NCBI GenBank assembly: GCA_001856825.1
Contig: ATMD01000001.1
Coordinates: 302,581-366,580, forward strand
DNA from: Thermoplasmatales archaeon I-plasma
GTDB lineage: Archaea; Thermoplasmatota; Thermoplasmata; Thermoplasmatales; GCA-001856825
Direction: 5' to 3'
DNA: 64,000 nucleotides
The notes under the pieces were generated by a model. The model was not told the DNA's origin. It searched no databases and saw only the letters and a program-made list of their open reading frames with translations. Each line of letters opens with the position of its first letter. The first letter of the stretch is position 1. Of the stretch, positions 37,348 to 46,525 are shown in pieces. The translations under genes were made by a program, and so were the position numbers.

Positions 37348-37421
37348 CGGGCCCGAGGGGATTTGAACCCCTGACCTACTGGTTAAGAGCCGGTCGCTCT
37401 ACCTGTCTAAGCTACGGGCCC
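37348..37421 (-). tRNA. tRNA-Lys (CTT anticodon)
   Basis: 74-nt tRNA on the minus strand: acceptor GGGCCCG/CGGGCCC, discriminator G, T arm AGGGG-TTCAAAT-CCCCT. The anticodon loop CTCTTAA gives CTT. The anticodon stem ACCGG/CCAGT has one C-A mismatch at pair 29-41. No CCA encoded, no intron. Confidence 0.92.
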
Positions 37422-37526
37422 AGCGAAGGTTATTCGTTCCAAAGCATAAATATTTCCGGCTGACGGGTAAGAAAATGTTACTCTATCTAAAGTTATTCCT
37501 TCTTCAGGTTCCCCTTTGCACAGAGA

Positions 37527-38678
37527 CTACTCGTTCAATACATCTCCATTCTCAAGTATCTTAGCCACTTCAGGCCTAATGATTTCCTGTGGGATTTCCT
37601 GGTGATTTTTAAGCATCTCCCTTATCCTTGTCTGACTAATTACCATCCTTTCTTCCATACCGTGAGGGCATACACTCTCTGACGTTATGCCCCTGCACTT
37701 CTTACAGTAGAATGTTTCCTTGAACTTGAGTGGGATGATGCCGATGTCCATTTCGTCAAATATCCTCTGGGCGGCGTATGGGTCATAATAATTCCCTACC
37801 CCTGCTTGATCCCTTCCAATTATGTAGTGGGTTGCACCGTAATTCCTCCTCACAATAGCGAGGAAGATTGATGCTCTTGGGCCTGCATACCTCATTGTTA
37901 TTGAGAGGGAGCCCATGAGCGTCTTCTCAGGTCTGTGATAATTCTTGAGCAGTGCACTGTATGAATCCAATATTACATCTGCCTTGTAGTCCCCCTTCTT
38001 CAGTCTTCCTATGATTAGATGAACGAAGAGGCCGTCCATTCCGGGGATTTCAAGGGATACTTTCTGCAGATATTCATGTGCCACATGCGGCGGATTCCTT
38101 GCCTGGTATGCAACTATATTCTTCCAACCTCTTCTTGCGAACTCTTCCCTCACATCAGAAGGGTGTTTCTCATATACCCCTCCAGGAAGCTTCGGCAGCC
38201 TGAATACCTTCACCCTTCCTGAAATTGCAAAATCGCCATATCTCTCAAAAATGTCCTGGACGTTCGGGTGCTTGATATCCAGCGTTCCATAGACGTCCTG
38301 TGCCATCTCCTTCTTCTTCAACATATATTTTGTCTCAACATCCATGATCCCGTAGGGCCTACCATCCTGGTCCAGTAAGGCGATCTGGTCTCCGGCCCTC
38401 ACTTTGTCGTTCTGGGAAGTGTCTACAGCAAATATAATCGGTATCGTCCATGGAAGGCCATTTGGCAATACCTTCCCCTTCAGCACAGTCTCCAGCTCCT
38501 CCTCATTCATGAATCCTTCCAGTGGACTATATGATCCATCCGCAAGCTTGAGAGAGTCATAGAAGAAATCGACGAATGGTTTCACAGCAGTAATGCCTTT
38601 GAGTCCGGCGATGTGCCTTTCCTCATTTCCAATATCCATAGAAATCTTTAGACTTCCTCCGTACGGCGTGTTAACCAT
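37527..38678 (-). CDS. sat: Sulfate adenylyltransferase (ATP sulfurylase)
   Basis: Monomeric archaeal/dissimilatory-type ATP sulfurylase (APS from ATP and sulfate, or the reverse). ATP-binding QARNPPHVAHE and GRDQAGVG motifs are intact, and a C-terminal zinc site is seen (YCKKC...CPHG). I start at the ATG at 38678 (MVNTPYGGSL, matching the family N-terminus); a GTG at 38693 is the alternative. No APS kinase or APS reductase adjoins it, so its direction and role are open. Confidence 0.93.
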   Translation of the reverse strand: MVNTPYGGSLKISMDIGNEERHIAGLKGITAVKPFVDFFYDSLKLADGSYSPLEGFMNEEELETVLKGKVLPNGLPWTIPIIFAVDTSQNDKVRAGDQIALLDQDGRPYGIMDVETKYMLKKKEMAQDVYGTLDIKHPNVQDIFERYGDFAISGRVKVFRLPKLPGGVYEKHPSDVREEFARRGWKNIVAYQARNPPHVAHEYLQKVSLEIPGMDGLFVHLIIGRLKKGDYKADVILDSYSALLKNYHRPEKTLMGSLSITMRYAGPRASIFLAIVRRNYGATHYIIGRDQAGVGNYYDPYAAQRIFDEMDIGIIPLKFKETFYCKKCRGITSESVCPHGMEERMVISQTRIREMLKNHQEIPQEIIRPEVAKILENGDVLNE

Positions 38679-38786
38679 ACGACAGTTAAACACTATTCTT
38701 ACTTGTATGTTGCCGTAATGAGGTTTAATTACCCAATTCCCAGAAGAGAGCTTTCATGATTTTGTGAATGCAATGAAAGAAACTTT

Positions 38787-39902
38787 ATGAGTGAGTTGAT
38801 GTTCCCCGCAAAAATGGATGCACTGTGGTGGGTCGTATTTTCACTGAACTTTCTATTTGCGGCTGGAATTATGCTAACGTACCTGGGCCGGAGGGAAAGG
38901 GACGTTGTTGGTGGTCACAGCGAATCCATCTCAAGCCTTAACAAGAGGGCTCTAGTGATTCTGCCTATCAAGGGCGTGGACTATGAGTTAGAGGAGAATC
39001 TTGCATCCCTGAAAGAGCAGGAATATAGCCCGTATGACATAGTTGCTGTAGTTGATAGCGAGAATGACGAATCTGTGCCCTACCTAAGAAAGCAGGGGAT
39101 CAGATTTTTCATAGCAAGGGCGGCCTGCATGAAATGCAGCGGAAAGGTAAGAGCTATTTATTCTGCGTTGCTAGAATTTCCTGGCTATGATTATTACGTT
39201 GTTGCCGACTCAGACATAAGGGTAGGGAGAGGATGGTTGAGCGCCCTCCTTCTCCCCTTAGCTGACCCTGGTGTTGGGGCAGCAACCACATTTCCCGTAT
39301 TCTTTCCAGATGGCGGGTATTGGAGCAAGTTGAAGATGTTCTGGGGGCTAGTTGGGCAGTCCATGATGGAGTCTAGGCTGACGAGGTTCGTATGGGGCGG
39401 ATCAATGGCCTTCAGGAAGGACCTCATGGACGATGCCTCTCTGAAGTCCTTCTCCGAATCTGTATCAGATGACATTGCTGTTTTAAGGGCGGTCAAGGAA
39501 AGGGGGTTGAGGGTCTCATACGTTCCCCGGTCAAGACCGGAGATTCACTCAGCTGACAACTTCAGTACCTTCGTCGAATGGGCAAACAGGCAGACTGCAT
39601 TTTCAATATATTCAACGAACAAGACTTTCATATTCGGGATGGTTTACTATGTGGCAACAATTTACCTCATACTTTCGTCCATCATCCTCTCCATTTTTGT
39701 TAACGTACTGTTCCTTGTATTCCTATTTCCCTTCTTCTACAATTCAATCAACAGTCAAAGGAAAGTGCCTGTCAAGACCTGGTACTTTTTATCCCTCACT
39801 TTCATGCTTCCTTTCGTCTACGTCTGGAATCTCATTTCAGGATTTACCCGGAGGAGGGTTACGTGGAGGGGCAACACATATTCTCTCTCAAAAAATGAAT
39901 GA
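38787..39902 (+). CDS. Family 2 glycosyltransferase, membrane-bound
   Basis: 371 residues. One N-terminal membrane helix, a GT-A domain (VILPIKGVDYELEENLASLKEQ start, metal-binding ADSDIRVG, later acidic SVSDDIAVLRAVKERG and the NRQTAFS segment similar to the QxxRW box) and two to three C-terminal membrane helices. Resembles ceramide glucosyltransferase-like GT2 enzymes; a lipid or polyprenol acceptor is likely. Substrates unknown. Confidence 0.85.
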   Translation: MSELMFPAKMDALWWVVFSLNFLFAAGIMLTYLGRRERDVVGGHSESISSLNKRALVILPIKGVDYELEENLASLKEQEYSPYDIVAVVDSENDESVPYLRKQGIRFFIARAACMKCSGKVRAIYSALLEFPGYDYYVVADSDIRVGRGWLSALLLPLADPGVGAATTFPVFFPDGGYWSKLKMFWGLVGQSMMESRLTRFVWGGSMAFRKDLMDDASLKSFSESVSDDIAVLRAVKERGLRVSYVPRSRPEIHSADNFSTFVEWANRQTAFSIYSTNKTFIFGMVYYVATIYLILSSIILSIFVNVLFLVFLFPFFYNSINSQRKVPVKTWYFLSLTFMLPFVYVWNLISGFTRRRVTWRGNTYSLSKNE

Positions 39903-39960
39903 AAAACAAATTTAGGGCTATCTACCAAAGCAACTTGTTACTTGTTGTTTCCAGGTTATT

Positions 39961-41644
39961 TCAAGCGTGTGCAAGTGCGCTTACAGATGAAAACTCCTTT
40001 CTCTGCTCCAGTCCATACCTCTTTACTTTTGATATGTCAACTCCCCTCTTTCTCGCTATGTCCTCTACAACCTTCATCATTAGGTATCCCCCGAATGATA
40101 TAATGGCACCTGTCCCAGCTTTCACAACTATATTTCCAGTGCCTTCAGACTTCCTCCTAGAAGCCATCTTTGCAAGATGTCTGTAGGACGCATAATACAC
40201 TGCAAGTTCAGCCTCGTTGAGAAGATCGCTGTCGAACTTCTTCGACGTCATTCTTCCCATGGGAACGTTCTGAAGCGGTGTCACAGTAAATTCGAACGGT
40301 CTTCCATCGTCTATTCTGGAGTTGCTCAGCCTGTTGACCATTGCAACCGTATCCCACAGGTCTTCATCCGTTTCACCCGGCTGGCCAACCTGGAGCGTGA
40401 ATGCTGACCTCCAGTAGTACTTTGTTTCGTTGTAAACCCCCTGCCATACAATCTCTTCCCAGCTGCCGTCAACCCCGATTTTCAGCGGCATCGTCTTGTT
40501 TGGCATGTGTTTCTTTGCCAGTGACTCGCTACCCGTCTCAAGTCCAGTCTGAATTCCAATCCAGTTGTCTGGACCTGCCTTAAGTATTTTTGATAGCTTG
40601 TCCATCAATTCCGGGAATCCAGAAGGTATCGATATCCTCCCGTGGGTTGGGTTCGACCCAGAAACTCCCGGAGTATCCATCACAAGCTTGAACATGTCAG
40701 TGAGGGCATCTTCATTCGGCCTGAAGAAATTGTCGTGCTTGTAACCCCATATATCATCAGAATGGAGCCACACGTGGCTGTTCCCTCCCTTCCTGAGGTT
40801 AACATCTATTTCCGCACTTATCATCTCAGGTGTGTAGTATCTTAATGGCCTGAGGGTCACTTCACAGAAATCGCAGCCGACGCCGCAGCCTCTCATGACC
40901 TCAATCATACCCTTTATTGCAGGGTTGACTATAGTGGGTATCTCCTCAAGTTTCGGGTAGAGCTTTCCCGTGAGAGTCCTTGATAAAATCTTGTCGTCCT
41001 GCTTGTAGCTCCTGCTGAATTTATCGTCATATTCAGTATAGCCCTTGTAGAATAGCTTCGGGTCGATATTGTCATTTGCAACCTGTTCAAAGAGGTCCGG
41101 AAGAATGTCATCAGCTTCCCCGGAGAAGGCATAATCTATTCCCTCCTTATCCAGTTCGGATCGCATCTGGAAGAATTCCAGGACGCCAGGCCCGCCAACA
41201 AGCAGTTTTGCCTTCTTCCCCTTTCTTGCTGCGTTGATCTTGGCAATAAGTGCTTCCCATTCCCTCCTGACCCATGCATACGGGTCTCCTCCGAAGAGAA
41301 CCAGGTACGACATAGTAGTCGGTCCAAGGCCCAAGTGGGTCCATGGTACTCACTCCTATGACCTCGGTGTCATCCTTTATTGCATTCTCTATGCTCTCGT
41401 TCTGGGCAACATAAATGTCCTCCCTCTTATTCCTCCTAAGGAGGGATGCCTCTACCTTTCTTACTGCGTAAGTTGTATGGACAGGCTGTCCATCACTGAG
41501 CATCGGATACGGAGGTCCCTTAAGAAAGTTGAATATCGGTGCAGGTACTTTTGAGACTGGCGCAGACGGTAAGAAATCAAGCAGAGGGAAATCCCTATAA
41601 CCGTACATCAATGTGTTGTCTGATATCAGTACATACTTAGCCAA
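39961..41644 (-). pseudogene. B12-binding-type radical SAM protein, frame broken by one base
   Basis: Frame 1 (41644 to about 41330) gives an N-terminal domain of Rossmann style (KYVLISDNTLMYGYRDFPLLDF... DDTEVIGVSTMDPLG); frame 2 (41334-39961) continues with YLVLFGGDPYAW, LLVGGPGVLEFF and the radical SAM cluster motif C-x3-C-x2-C in RGCGVGCDFCEV. Removing one base from the CCC at 41330-41332 (GGG on the coding strand) joins them to about 560 residues, reading MDPLGLGPTTMSYLV across the junction. Substrate unknown; possibly methyltransferase or tRNA/lipid modification class. Confidence 0.78.
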
Positions 41645-41733
41645 TCTTATTACCTCTTGTTGCTGAAGAGATTTCGGGACCGTTTATTAATTTTTCTTAC
41701 CTGGATATATAAAAAAGGCGCTTCAGAACGCAG

Positions 41734-42747
41734 TCATGTCTTATATGGCTCTATCACTATGACTGCATCCCAATTCATTGTTGTGTCTTTATTTGGTCTG
41801 ATCATCAATTCCTTTTCCGACTTGAATGCAAGGACTGCGTCACCCTCCCTCTCCAACTCCTCATATACGTCCTTGCACTTCTTCCCCCTGAATTTTGCGT
41901 CGAGGGTGTACTCCCTTATCCTGTTTCCATGTTCCCCCCTTAGAAGTTCGTACATGAGCTTGCTCACTCCAGGAGATGTAACCGCATTTGCTAGGAGAAG
42001 AGTGGACAAGGACCCCTTGACCACTACCTCATTAACTCCCACCAGGAGAGCATGGTCCCTGTTTTCTTCCTTCAGCAGCTCAGCTACTATGTACGCATCA
42101 CTACGAGCTTTTCTTATGACCATGGAAGTAAGTATTGACTTTGCATCAGCTGACGATGGATCATGAATGCCTTTTTCTGGAAGGACGACTATCTTGGACG
42201 ACTTTGATATTCCTGCTAAATCCAGGTCTCTCTCAACAGAACATTTACCCTTGAGGAAACTGTAATTAACATTCTGGAGTTTTGGATCTTCTGAATCAAC
42301 AAGGACAACATCCATCCCGTTGCTGTTTATCTCCCCTATGAGTTCAGTCAGCCCCTCTTCTGAATTGCATATTATCACGTGTTCTTTCATTCTAATCCTC
42401 CTTTCGCCAAGTTTAGCTGCCACGTTCATTTCCACAAGGTTAGCGCCGATAGAGGCAGTGAGTATGCCCAGGCTACCGATGCCTACCAGCATAATGAACA
42501 TGCCGTTGACCTTGCCCCAGAAGCTGACTATCGGCACATCACCGTAACCAACAGTAGTTATAGTCTGCACAACCCACCAGAGGCTCTCGAAAAGCGAGTG
42601 GATACCGGATGCGTGGAAGGGGTTCTCTATATAGAATTCCGATACAGTTCCATATATAACCACAATGAACGTCGAAGCTATGGCACCGTAGAAGGCGCCC
42701 TCGAGCTTCTTCCTCAGTTTTCTGAAAAGCAGGACAAACGGGAACAT
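41734..42747 (-). CDS. K+ channel with RCK domain (MthK-like)
   Basis: 337 residues. Two membrane helices flank a pore with selectivity filter TVGYGD (65-70). The cytoplasmic RCK (TrkA-N) domain starts at HVIICNSEEGLTELIGEI and is followed by a TrkA-C type domain. The Rossmann glycine motif is relaxed as in MthK (ICGWSE there), so gating is more likely by Ca2+ or another ligand than by NAD. Complete. Confidence 0.92.
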   Translation of the reverse strand: MFPFVLLFRKLRKKLEGAFYGAIASTFIVVIYGTVSEFYIENPFHASGIHSLFESLWWVVQTITTVGYGDVPIVSFWGKVNGMFIMLVGIGSLGILTASIGANLVEMNVAAKLGERRIRMKEHVIICNSEEGLTELIGEINSNGMDVVLVDSEDPKLQNVNYSFLKGKCSVERDLDLAGISKSSKIVVLPEKGIHDPSSADAKSILTSMVIRKARSDAYIVAELLKEENRDHALLVGVNEVVVKGSLSTLLLANAVTSPGVSKLMYELLRGEHGNRIREYTLDAKFRGKKCKDVYEELEREGDAVLAFKSEKELMIRPNKDTTMNWDAVIVIEPYKT

Positions 42748-42923
42748 GGCGTAGAAAATCTAACTGTTGCAGATATTTCTAAATTTCGGTGCTATTTTAG
42801 GCAAAGAATAGCATCGCATTCCCTCCCTCTTGCAACGACCCATGAAATATTGCGCTGCTTACTTTCAGAAATAAGTAAAATATTTCAGCAAAGTCTAAAA
42901 AGTGCATACACATCGACTGACAA

Positions 42924-43631
42924 ATGAAGGTATTGATCTTCAGTGACATACACGCAAATATATATGCGCTGAACGAGATTGTGAAGGGAGAAAAGTTCGA
43001 CGAGGCTGTATTCCTTGGCGACATGGTTGATTACGGGAGTATGCCACTGGAAACTGTTGATGAGGTGAGGAGAATTTCAAAATACCTGGTCTCGGGAAAC
43101 CACGACTACGCGGCTGCATTTAACAAGGACTGCCTGTGTTCCCAGGAAAATCACGAACTTTCAGTATACACAAGGGAGAACATCACGATGAAGGACCTGG
43201 GGAAGAAGGAGGTTGATTTCCTGCAATCACTTCCAACATCCCTTGACATCGAGCTGGATGGCTCGTCTTTCCACCTTGTTCATGGTGCTCCTTCTGACCC
43301 CCTGTACGGATACCTTTTCCCGTGGAAGGTTTCAAACGATATGCTCAAGGATCCTATGAGCTTCACGAATGAACCCGGAAATTTCCTTGTGGGCCATACC
43401 CACTACCAGTTCATGCTGAACTTCGGTGGAAACCTTATAGTTAATCCAGGGTCCTCCGGGCAGCCGAGGGATGGAAACCCAAAACCGTCCTATGCAATAT
43501 ATGACACGGACAAAAATTCATTCGAGATGAAACGTTTCAGCTATGACAGGTCTCGATTGAAATCAGACCTTAGGGAGAGGGTGAGGGACAGGAAGCAGCT
43601 GGAAAAGCTCTATAAGCTATTCATGCTCTGA
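42924..43631 (+). CDS. Calcineurin-like metallophosphoesterase (YfcE/MJ0936 type)
   Basis: 235-residue single-domain phosphoesterase with all metal-binding motifs: DIHAN (8-12), LGDMVDYG, GNHDY, and GHTH near the C-terminus. Family members are Mn/Ni phosphodiesterases. A short insertion with Cys residues (CLCSQENH) is specific to this protein. Tail-to-tail with arcS, 3 bp between stops. Confidence 0.9.
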   Translation: MKVLIFSDIHANIYALNEIVKGEKFDEAVFLGDMVDYGSMPLETVDEVRRISKYLVSGNHDYAAAFNKDCLCSQENHELSVYTRENITMKDLGKKEVDFLQSLPTSLDIELDGSSFHLVHGAPSDPLYGYLFPWKVSNDMLKDPMSFTNEPGNFLVGHTHYQFMLNFGGNLIVNPGSSGQPRDGNPKPSYAIYDTDKNSFEMKRFSYDRSRLKSDLRERVRDRKQLEKLYKLFML

Positions 43632-43634
43632 ACT

Positions 43635-45098
43635 TCATTCGGCGCTGCCGAAATATGAAACATCACTCACGCCTATGCCCTTCTTCTCTAATGCAAGATC
43701 AAAACTGGATATCTGGGAAACGCCCCTCCCCACTGGGGAACCATCCTTCACGAGGACAACTTCCATCCCGGGTTTGACGTCCTCGGAGATCCCCTTTATT
43801 CCTGGGATGAAAAGGTTGTCTCCCTTGAATATTCCCTCCGTTTCCACCACCCTCTTCCCTTCTTTGAGAAGAATTTCGCCAAGGCCCCTCATCATCCTTA
43901 TTCCGGAAACGGTCCTTATAAGAATGGGTGAATCGTTAAGGAGTATGAACCTCCTGTTTCCCTCCTTCCTCTGGCCCAGCCCTTCGGGGTCAACCTCCAT
44001 GCCGTAAAGGAATTTCAGGACATTTGAATATTCTGCAGTTTCCTTTTTCTTTCTATTCCCAGATACCCTATGAGAACGAATAATCATCGAGAGCTTCTCC
44101 GAATTCTCGAAATTTAAGCTGCCAGTGATCCCTTCAGCGCCTTCGAACAGTTCCAGTATTTCCCCCTCCTCTTTCGGGAGGATGTAGAATACGGATGAAT
44201 ATTTCTTCCCTCTGAAATAATCATTTGAAAGATTGTACAGCACCCTCTTTTCCTCCTCAAACCAGTGGCCGGTGACGGGTATGTCGTAGTACATAGCGGG
44301 GAAGAAGGATTCAACCTCTCGAGGAACAAGGCCCAAAGGGCTTGTAACTATGACCTCCTGGATACCGCTGATGTATGGACCAATAAAGGAGTGGAGTATC
44401 CTGTGCGTCTTTGACCTTGAATAAGGCTTTATCGCAGAACAAGGAATGAGGAGCAGGTTCTCTGCAGTTTGCCTGAGTCCCTGGATCCTGGTCCTGAAAT
44501 CAACTATCTCTGGCCTGTATATGCCCTCTACGCTCGTCGCCATGATCTTCTTTGGCCTGTAGTCCATGTATCTCTCCATAAACCCATAGAATTCCATGTC
44601 CATTATCCTGAGCACCTCCTTAGAGAAGTTGGAGAAGCTGTGATTTTCTACCAATTCCCTGAACTTTCCATTCTTGAGGGAAAGATGGATTAGGTCCAGA
44701 ACCCTCGTCATTTCGGCGTTGTTCTTGTCAGCGCATCCTTCCCCTTCGTAAGTGCCGAATTCGCTTACGCACTTCCTATCACCAAGCAATCTGATGGGAG
44801 AGTCGTCAAGTAAATCTATTCCTGAGTAAAAGAGAACGGGGTAGTCGTTCGGGAGACCAAAACCAGGGAGATATACCAGCTTGTCAGCGTAGGTGTTCCT
44901 TATATCTGTAACAGTCTTCATGAGTTCCCTAGCGTTGAGCCTGTTGATGCGATTGATTGTTACAACATTCCCGTTCACAAAAACAGGCTCCTTCCTCGTT
45001 TCCAGGTCCTGTCCCTTGAACGGCAGATTATCTGCGCTCAGGACATCAGGGACATTGAATCCAAAGTATTCACCGTATCTCCTTGCTAGATACCTCAT
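43635..45098 (-). CDS. arcS: Archaeosine synthase ArcS (with PUA domain)
   Basis: Converts preQ0 at position 15 of archaeal tRNAs toward archaeosine, downstream of TgtA. The ArcS signature PCSAIKPYSRSKTH is present around residue 220, following a TGT-like N-terminal domain that lacks the full transglycosylase active site, and a PUA RNA-binding domain closes the protein (RRFILLNDSPILI... KPGMEVVLVKDGSPVGRG). 487 residues, shorter than methanogen homologues but complete. The partner lysine-adding or radical SAM RaSEA is not adjacent. Confidence 0.85.
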   Translation of the reverse strand: MRYLARRYGEYFGFNVPDVLSADNLPFKGQDLETRKEPVFVNGNVVTINRINRLNARELMKTVTDIRNTYADKLVYLPGFGLPNDYPVLFYSGIDLLDDSPIRLLGDRKCVSEFGTYEGEGCADKNNAEMTRVLDLIHLSLKNGKFRELVENHSFSNFSKEVLRIMDMEFYGFMERYMDYRPKKIMATSVEGIYRPEIVDFRTRIQGLRQTAENLLLIPCSAIKPYSRSKTHRILHSFIGPYISGIQEVIVTSPLGLVPREVESFFPAMYYDIPVTGHWFEEEKRVLYNLSNDYFRGKKYSSVFYILPKEEGEILELFEGAEGITGSLNFENSEKLSMIIRSHRVSGNRKKKETAEYSNVLKFLYGMEVDPEGLGQRKEGNRRFILLNDSPILIRTVSGIRMMRGLGEILLKEGKRVVETEGIFKGDNLFIPGIKGISEDVKPGMEVVLVKDGSPVGRGVSQISSFDLALEKKGIGVSDVSYFGSAE

Positions 45099-45170
45099 GC
45101 GCAGAACCTTAGTCCAAAAAACTTCCCAACTAATTAACCTTCACTCTGCCGGCTCGTGATGTGCTAAGGT

Positions 45171-46040
45171 TCAGAATGAACCAAAGCTCAGGATTATAAG
45201 GCCGAATTCCCCCTGGGTATGGATGAACCCCTGCCTGAAGTCTATGTTCCCCAACCTGTTCTTTACCTTCTTGACGAAGAGTATCACGTCGTTTGAATCC
45301 ACGTCGCTCCCTATCTCAAGCACCATGTAAATTCTCTTTATCTTCTCCCTGGGAAGCTTGTTGACTTCTTCAAAAAGGTCCCTTTCTGCTATGCTGAAGT
45401 TGACGAACGGGTAAGTGAAACTGGATACCTTCACCGGTCCGTAGAGATTCGTAAGCATCTTTATGTCGTGAAGCGATATGCCAAGTGCAGTTGAATTATC
45501 GACCACCCTGGCAATGCTGACAACCTTCTGCCAGATGTGCTTGTAGTACCTGTCGTTTATGTCAAGTATCCTCTGATTTTTGGAGTCTGATAGCAGGTAC
45601 TCAGAATCGACGAATTCCAGCATGTCAAGGTCCCCCCTGAACTTCTGTACCTTCTCAAGTTCCCTCTTCCTGTCTGCTCCTATAGGAATGATTGGAAAGA
45701 ATCCCATGAAGGCGCCTGTTGACCTCAGTATCTTCAAAAGTGGCGGTATTATGGCTTCCTGAAATCTACCCTCTGCCTGGGCGACAATAAACACAATGCT
45801 AGCCGAAAAATTGTCAAGTATGGTTTTCCTTTCCCTTCCTAGAAGGTCGGATACAGCAGTGCCGAACCCACCGTCAAACTCCTTCATCTGGAGGGCGTTA
45901 TCTACCTTGCATTCCATCACGCTCTCCGGATTGTAGTCTAAACCGGACGTGAGAGTGTCGCCATTGAAATATGCAGCGATGGCAATTCCCAGGTGCCCGA
46001 CACCAAGAACCCTTACGTTGCCAAGTTTGACGTCAGCCAT
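45171..46040 (-). CDS. Degenerate FtsZ/tubulin-like protein
   Basis: 289 residues from the ATG at 46040 (the frame opens further to 46073). The N-terminal Rossmann strand VRVLGVGHLGIAIA aligns with FtsZ T1. Residues 83-109 (FIVAQAEGRFQEAIIPPLLKILRSTGA in two parts) align without gaps to the FtsZ segment holding the GGGTGTG signature, including the following Pro, but the signature itself is EGRFQEA. So the fold is FtsZ-like while GTP phosphate binding looks lost. The ATG overlaps the stop of the tandem RHH gene by 8 bp, so the two are co-translated. Role inferred: cytoskeletal or regulatory, not an active GTPase. Confidence 0.6.
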   Translation of the reverse strand: MADVKLGNVRVLGVGHLGIAIAAYFNGDTLTSGLDYNPESVMECKVDNALQMKEFDGGFGTAVSDLLGRERKTILDNFSASIVFIVAQAEGRFQEAIIPPLLKILRSTGAFMGFFPIIPIGADRKRELEKVQKFRGDLDMLEFVDSEYLLSDSKNQRILDINDRYYKHIWQKVVSIARVVDNSTALGISLHDIKMLTNLYGPVKVSSFTYPFVNFSIAERDLFEEVNKLPREKIKRIYMVLEIGSDVDSNDVILFVKKVKNRLGNIDFRQGFIHTQGEFGLIILSFGSF

Positions 46041-46374
46041 TATTCGCAGCTCTGGATAGCTGTTCCTTCTCAAGCTCTCTAATCTTGTCCCTGATGTAGT
46101 CCCTGACGGCTGTCCTGATCAGGTCTTCTCCGTCTACTGCCATTCCCTTGTTGACTATGACGTCTATGTTTTCAACTTCATTCCTCGGTAGCCTCAGCGT
46201 CATCTTCTTGGATGGACCAGTGCTGGTTAGCTCGTCAAGGTGGGACTCTATCGCTTCTCTTATGAACTCGGAAATATTCTTGAACTTACCTTCCTCTATC
46301 AGCTCGTTGATCTTGTTGACGGCACCGAGCGAAAGACGTACAGTAATTCGAGACTGGTCTGGTAGATCAGACAT
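46033..46374 (-). CDS. Tandem ribbon-helix-helix regulator
   Basis: 113 residues forming two RHH units: QSRITVRLSLGAVNKINELIEEG with ISEFIREAIESHLDEL, and KKMTLRLPRNEVENIDVIVNKG with EDLIRTAVRDYIRDKI. Two MetJ/Arc units in one chain can bind DNA as a pseudo-dimer. Directly upstream of and overlapping the FtsZ-like gene, resembling in layout the haloarchaeal cdrS-ftsZ2 unit where a short RHH protein controls cell-division genes; orthology is not shown. Confidence 0.82.
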   Translation of the reverse strand: MSDLPDQSRITVRLSLGAVNKINELIEEGKFKNISEFIREAIESHLDELTSTGPSKKMTLRLPRNEVENIDVIVNKGMAVDGEDLIRTAVRDYIRDKIRELEKEQLSRAANNG

Positions 46375-46458
46375 TTAACATCCTACTCCTGACTTTCTGT
46401 CAGACATATATCATTTTCTAAATATTTAACCTTTAAATTAATTCTCATTGTAATATTT

Positions 46459-46478
46459 ATATTTATATATTTTTAAAT
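46459..46478 (+). promoter_or_regulatory. TATA region of the nac-cca operon
   Basis: A dense AT stretch with TTTATATATTTTTAAAT lies 50-65 bp before the NAC start at 46526, implying a short leader. The opposite strand of the same 150-bp region must hold the RHH promoter. Confidence 0.45.
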
Positions 46479-46525
46479 CAGGGTAATGAGCAAAGGTATT
46501 ATCGGAATATGCGATTATAATTGCA

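Noticed and set aside
37169-37366. 65-residue plus-strand ORF before tRNA-Lys
   Set aside because: Runs into the tRNA gene and has no protein-like pattern; the minus strand looks more like a decayed gene.
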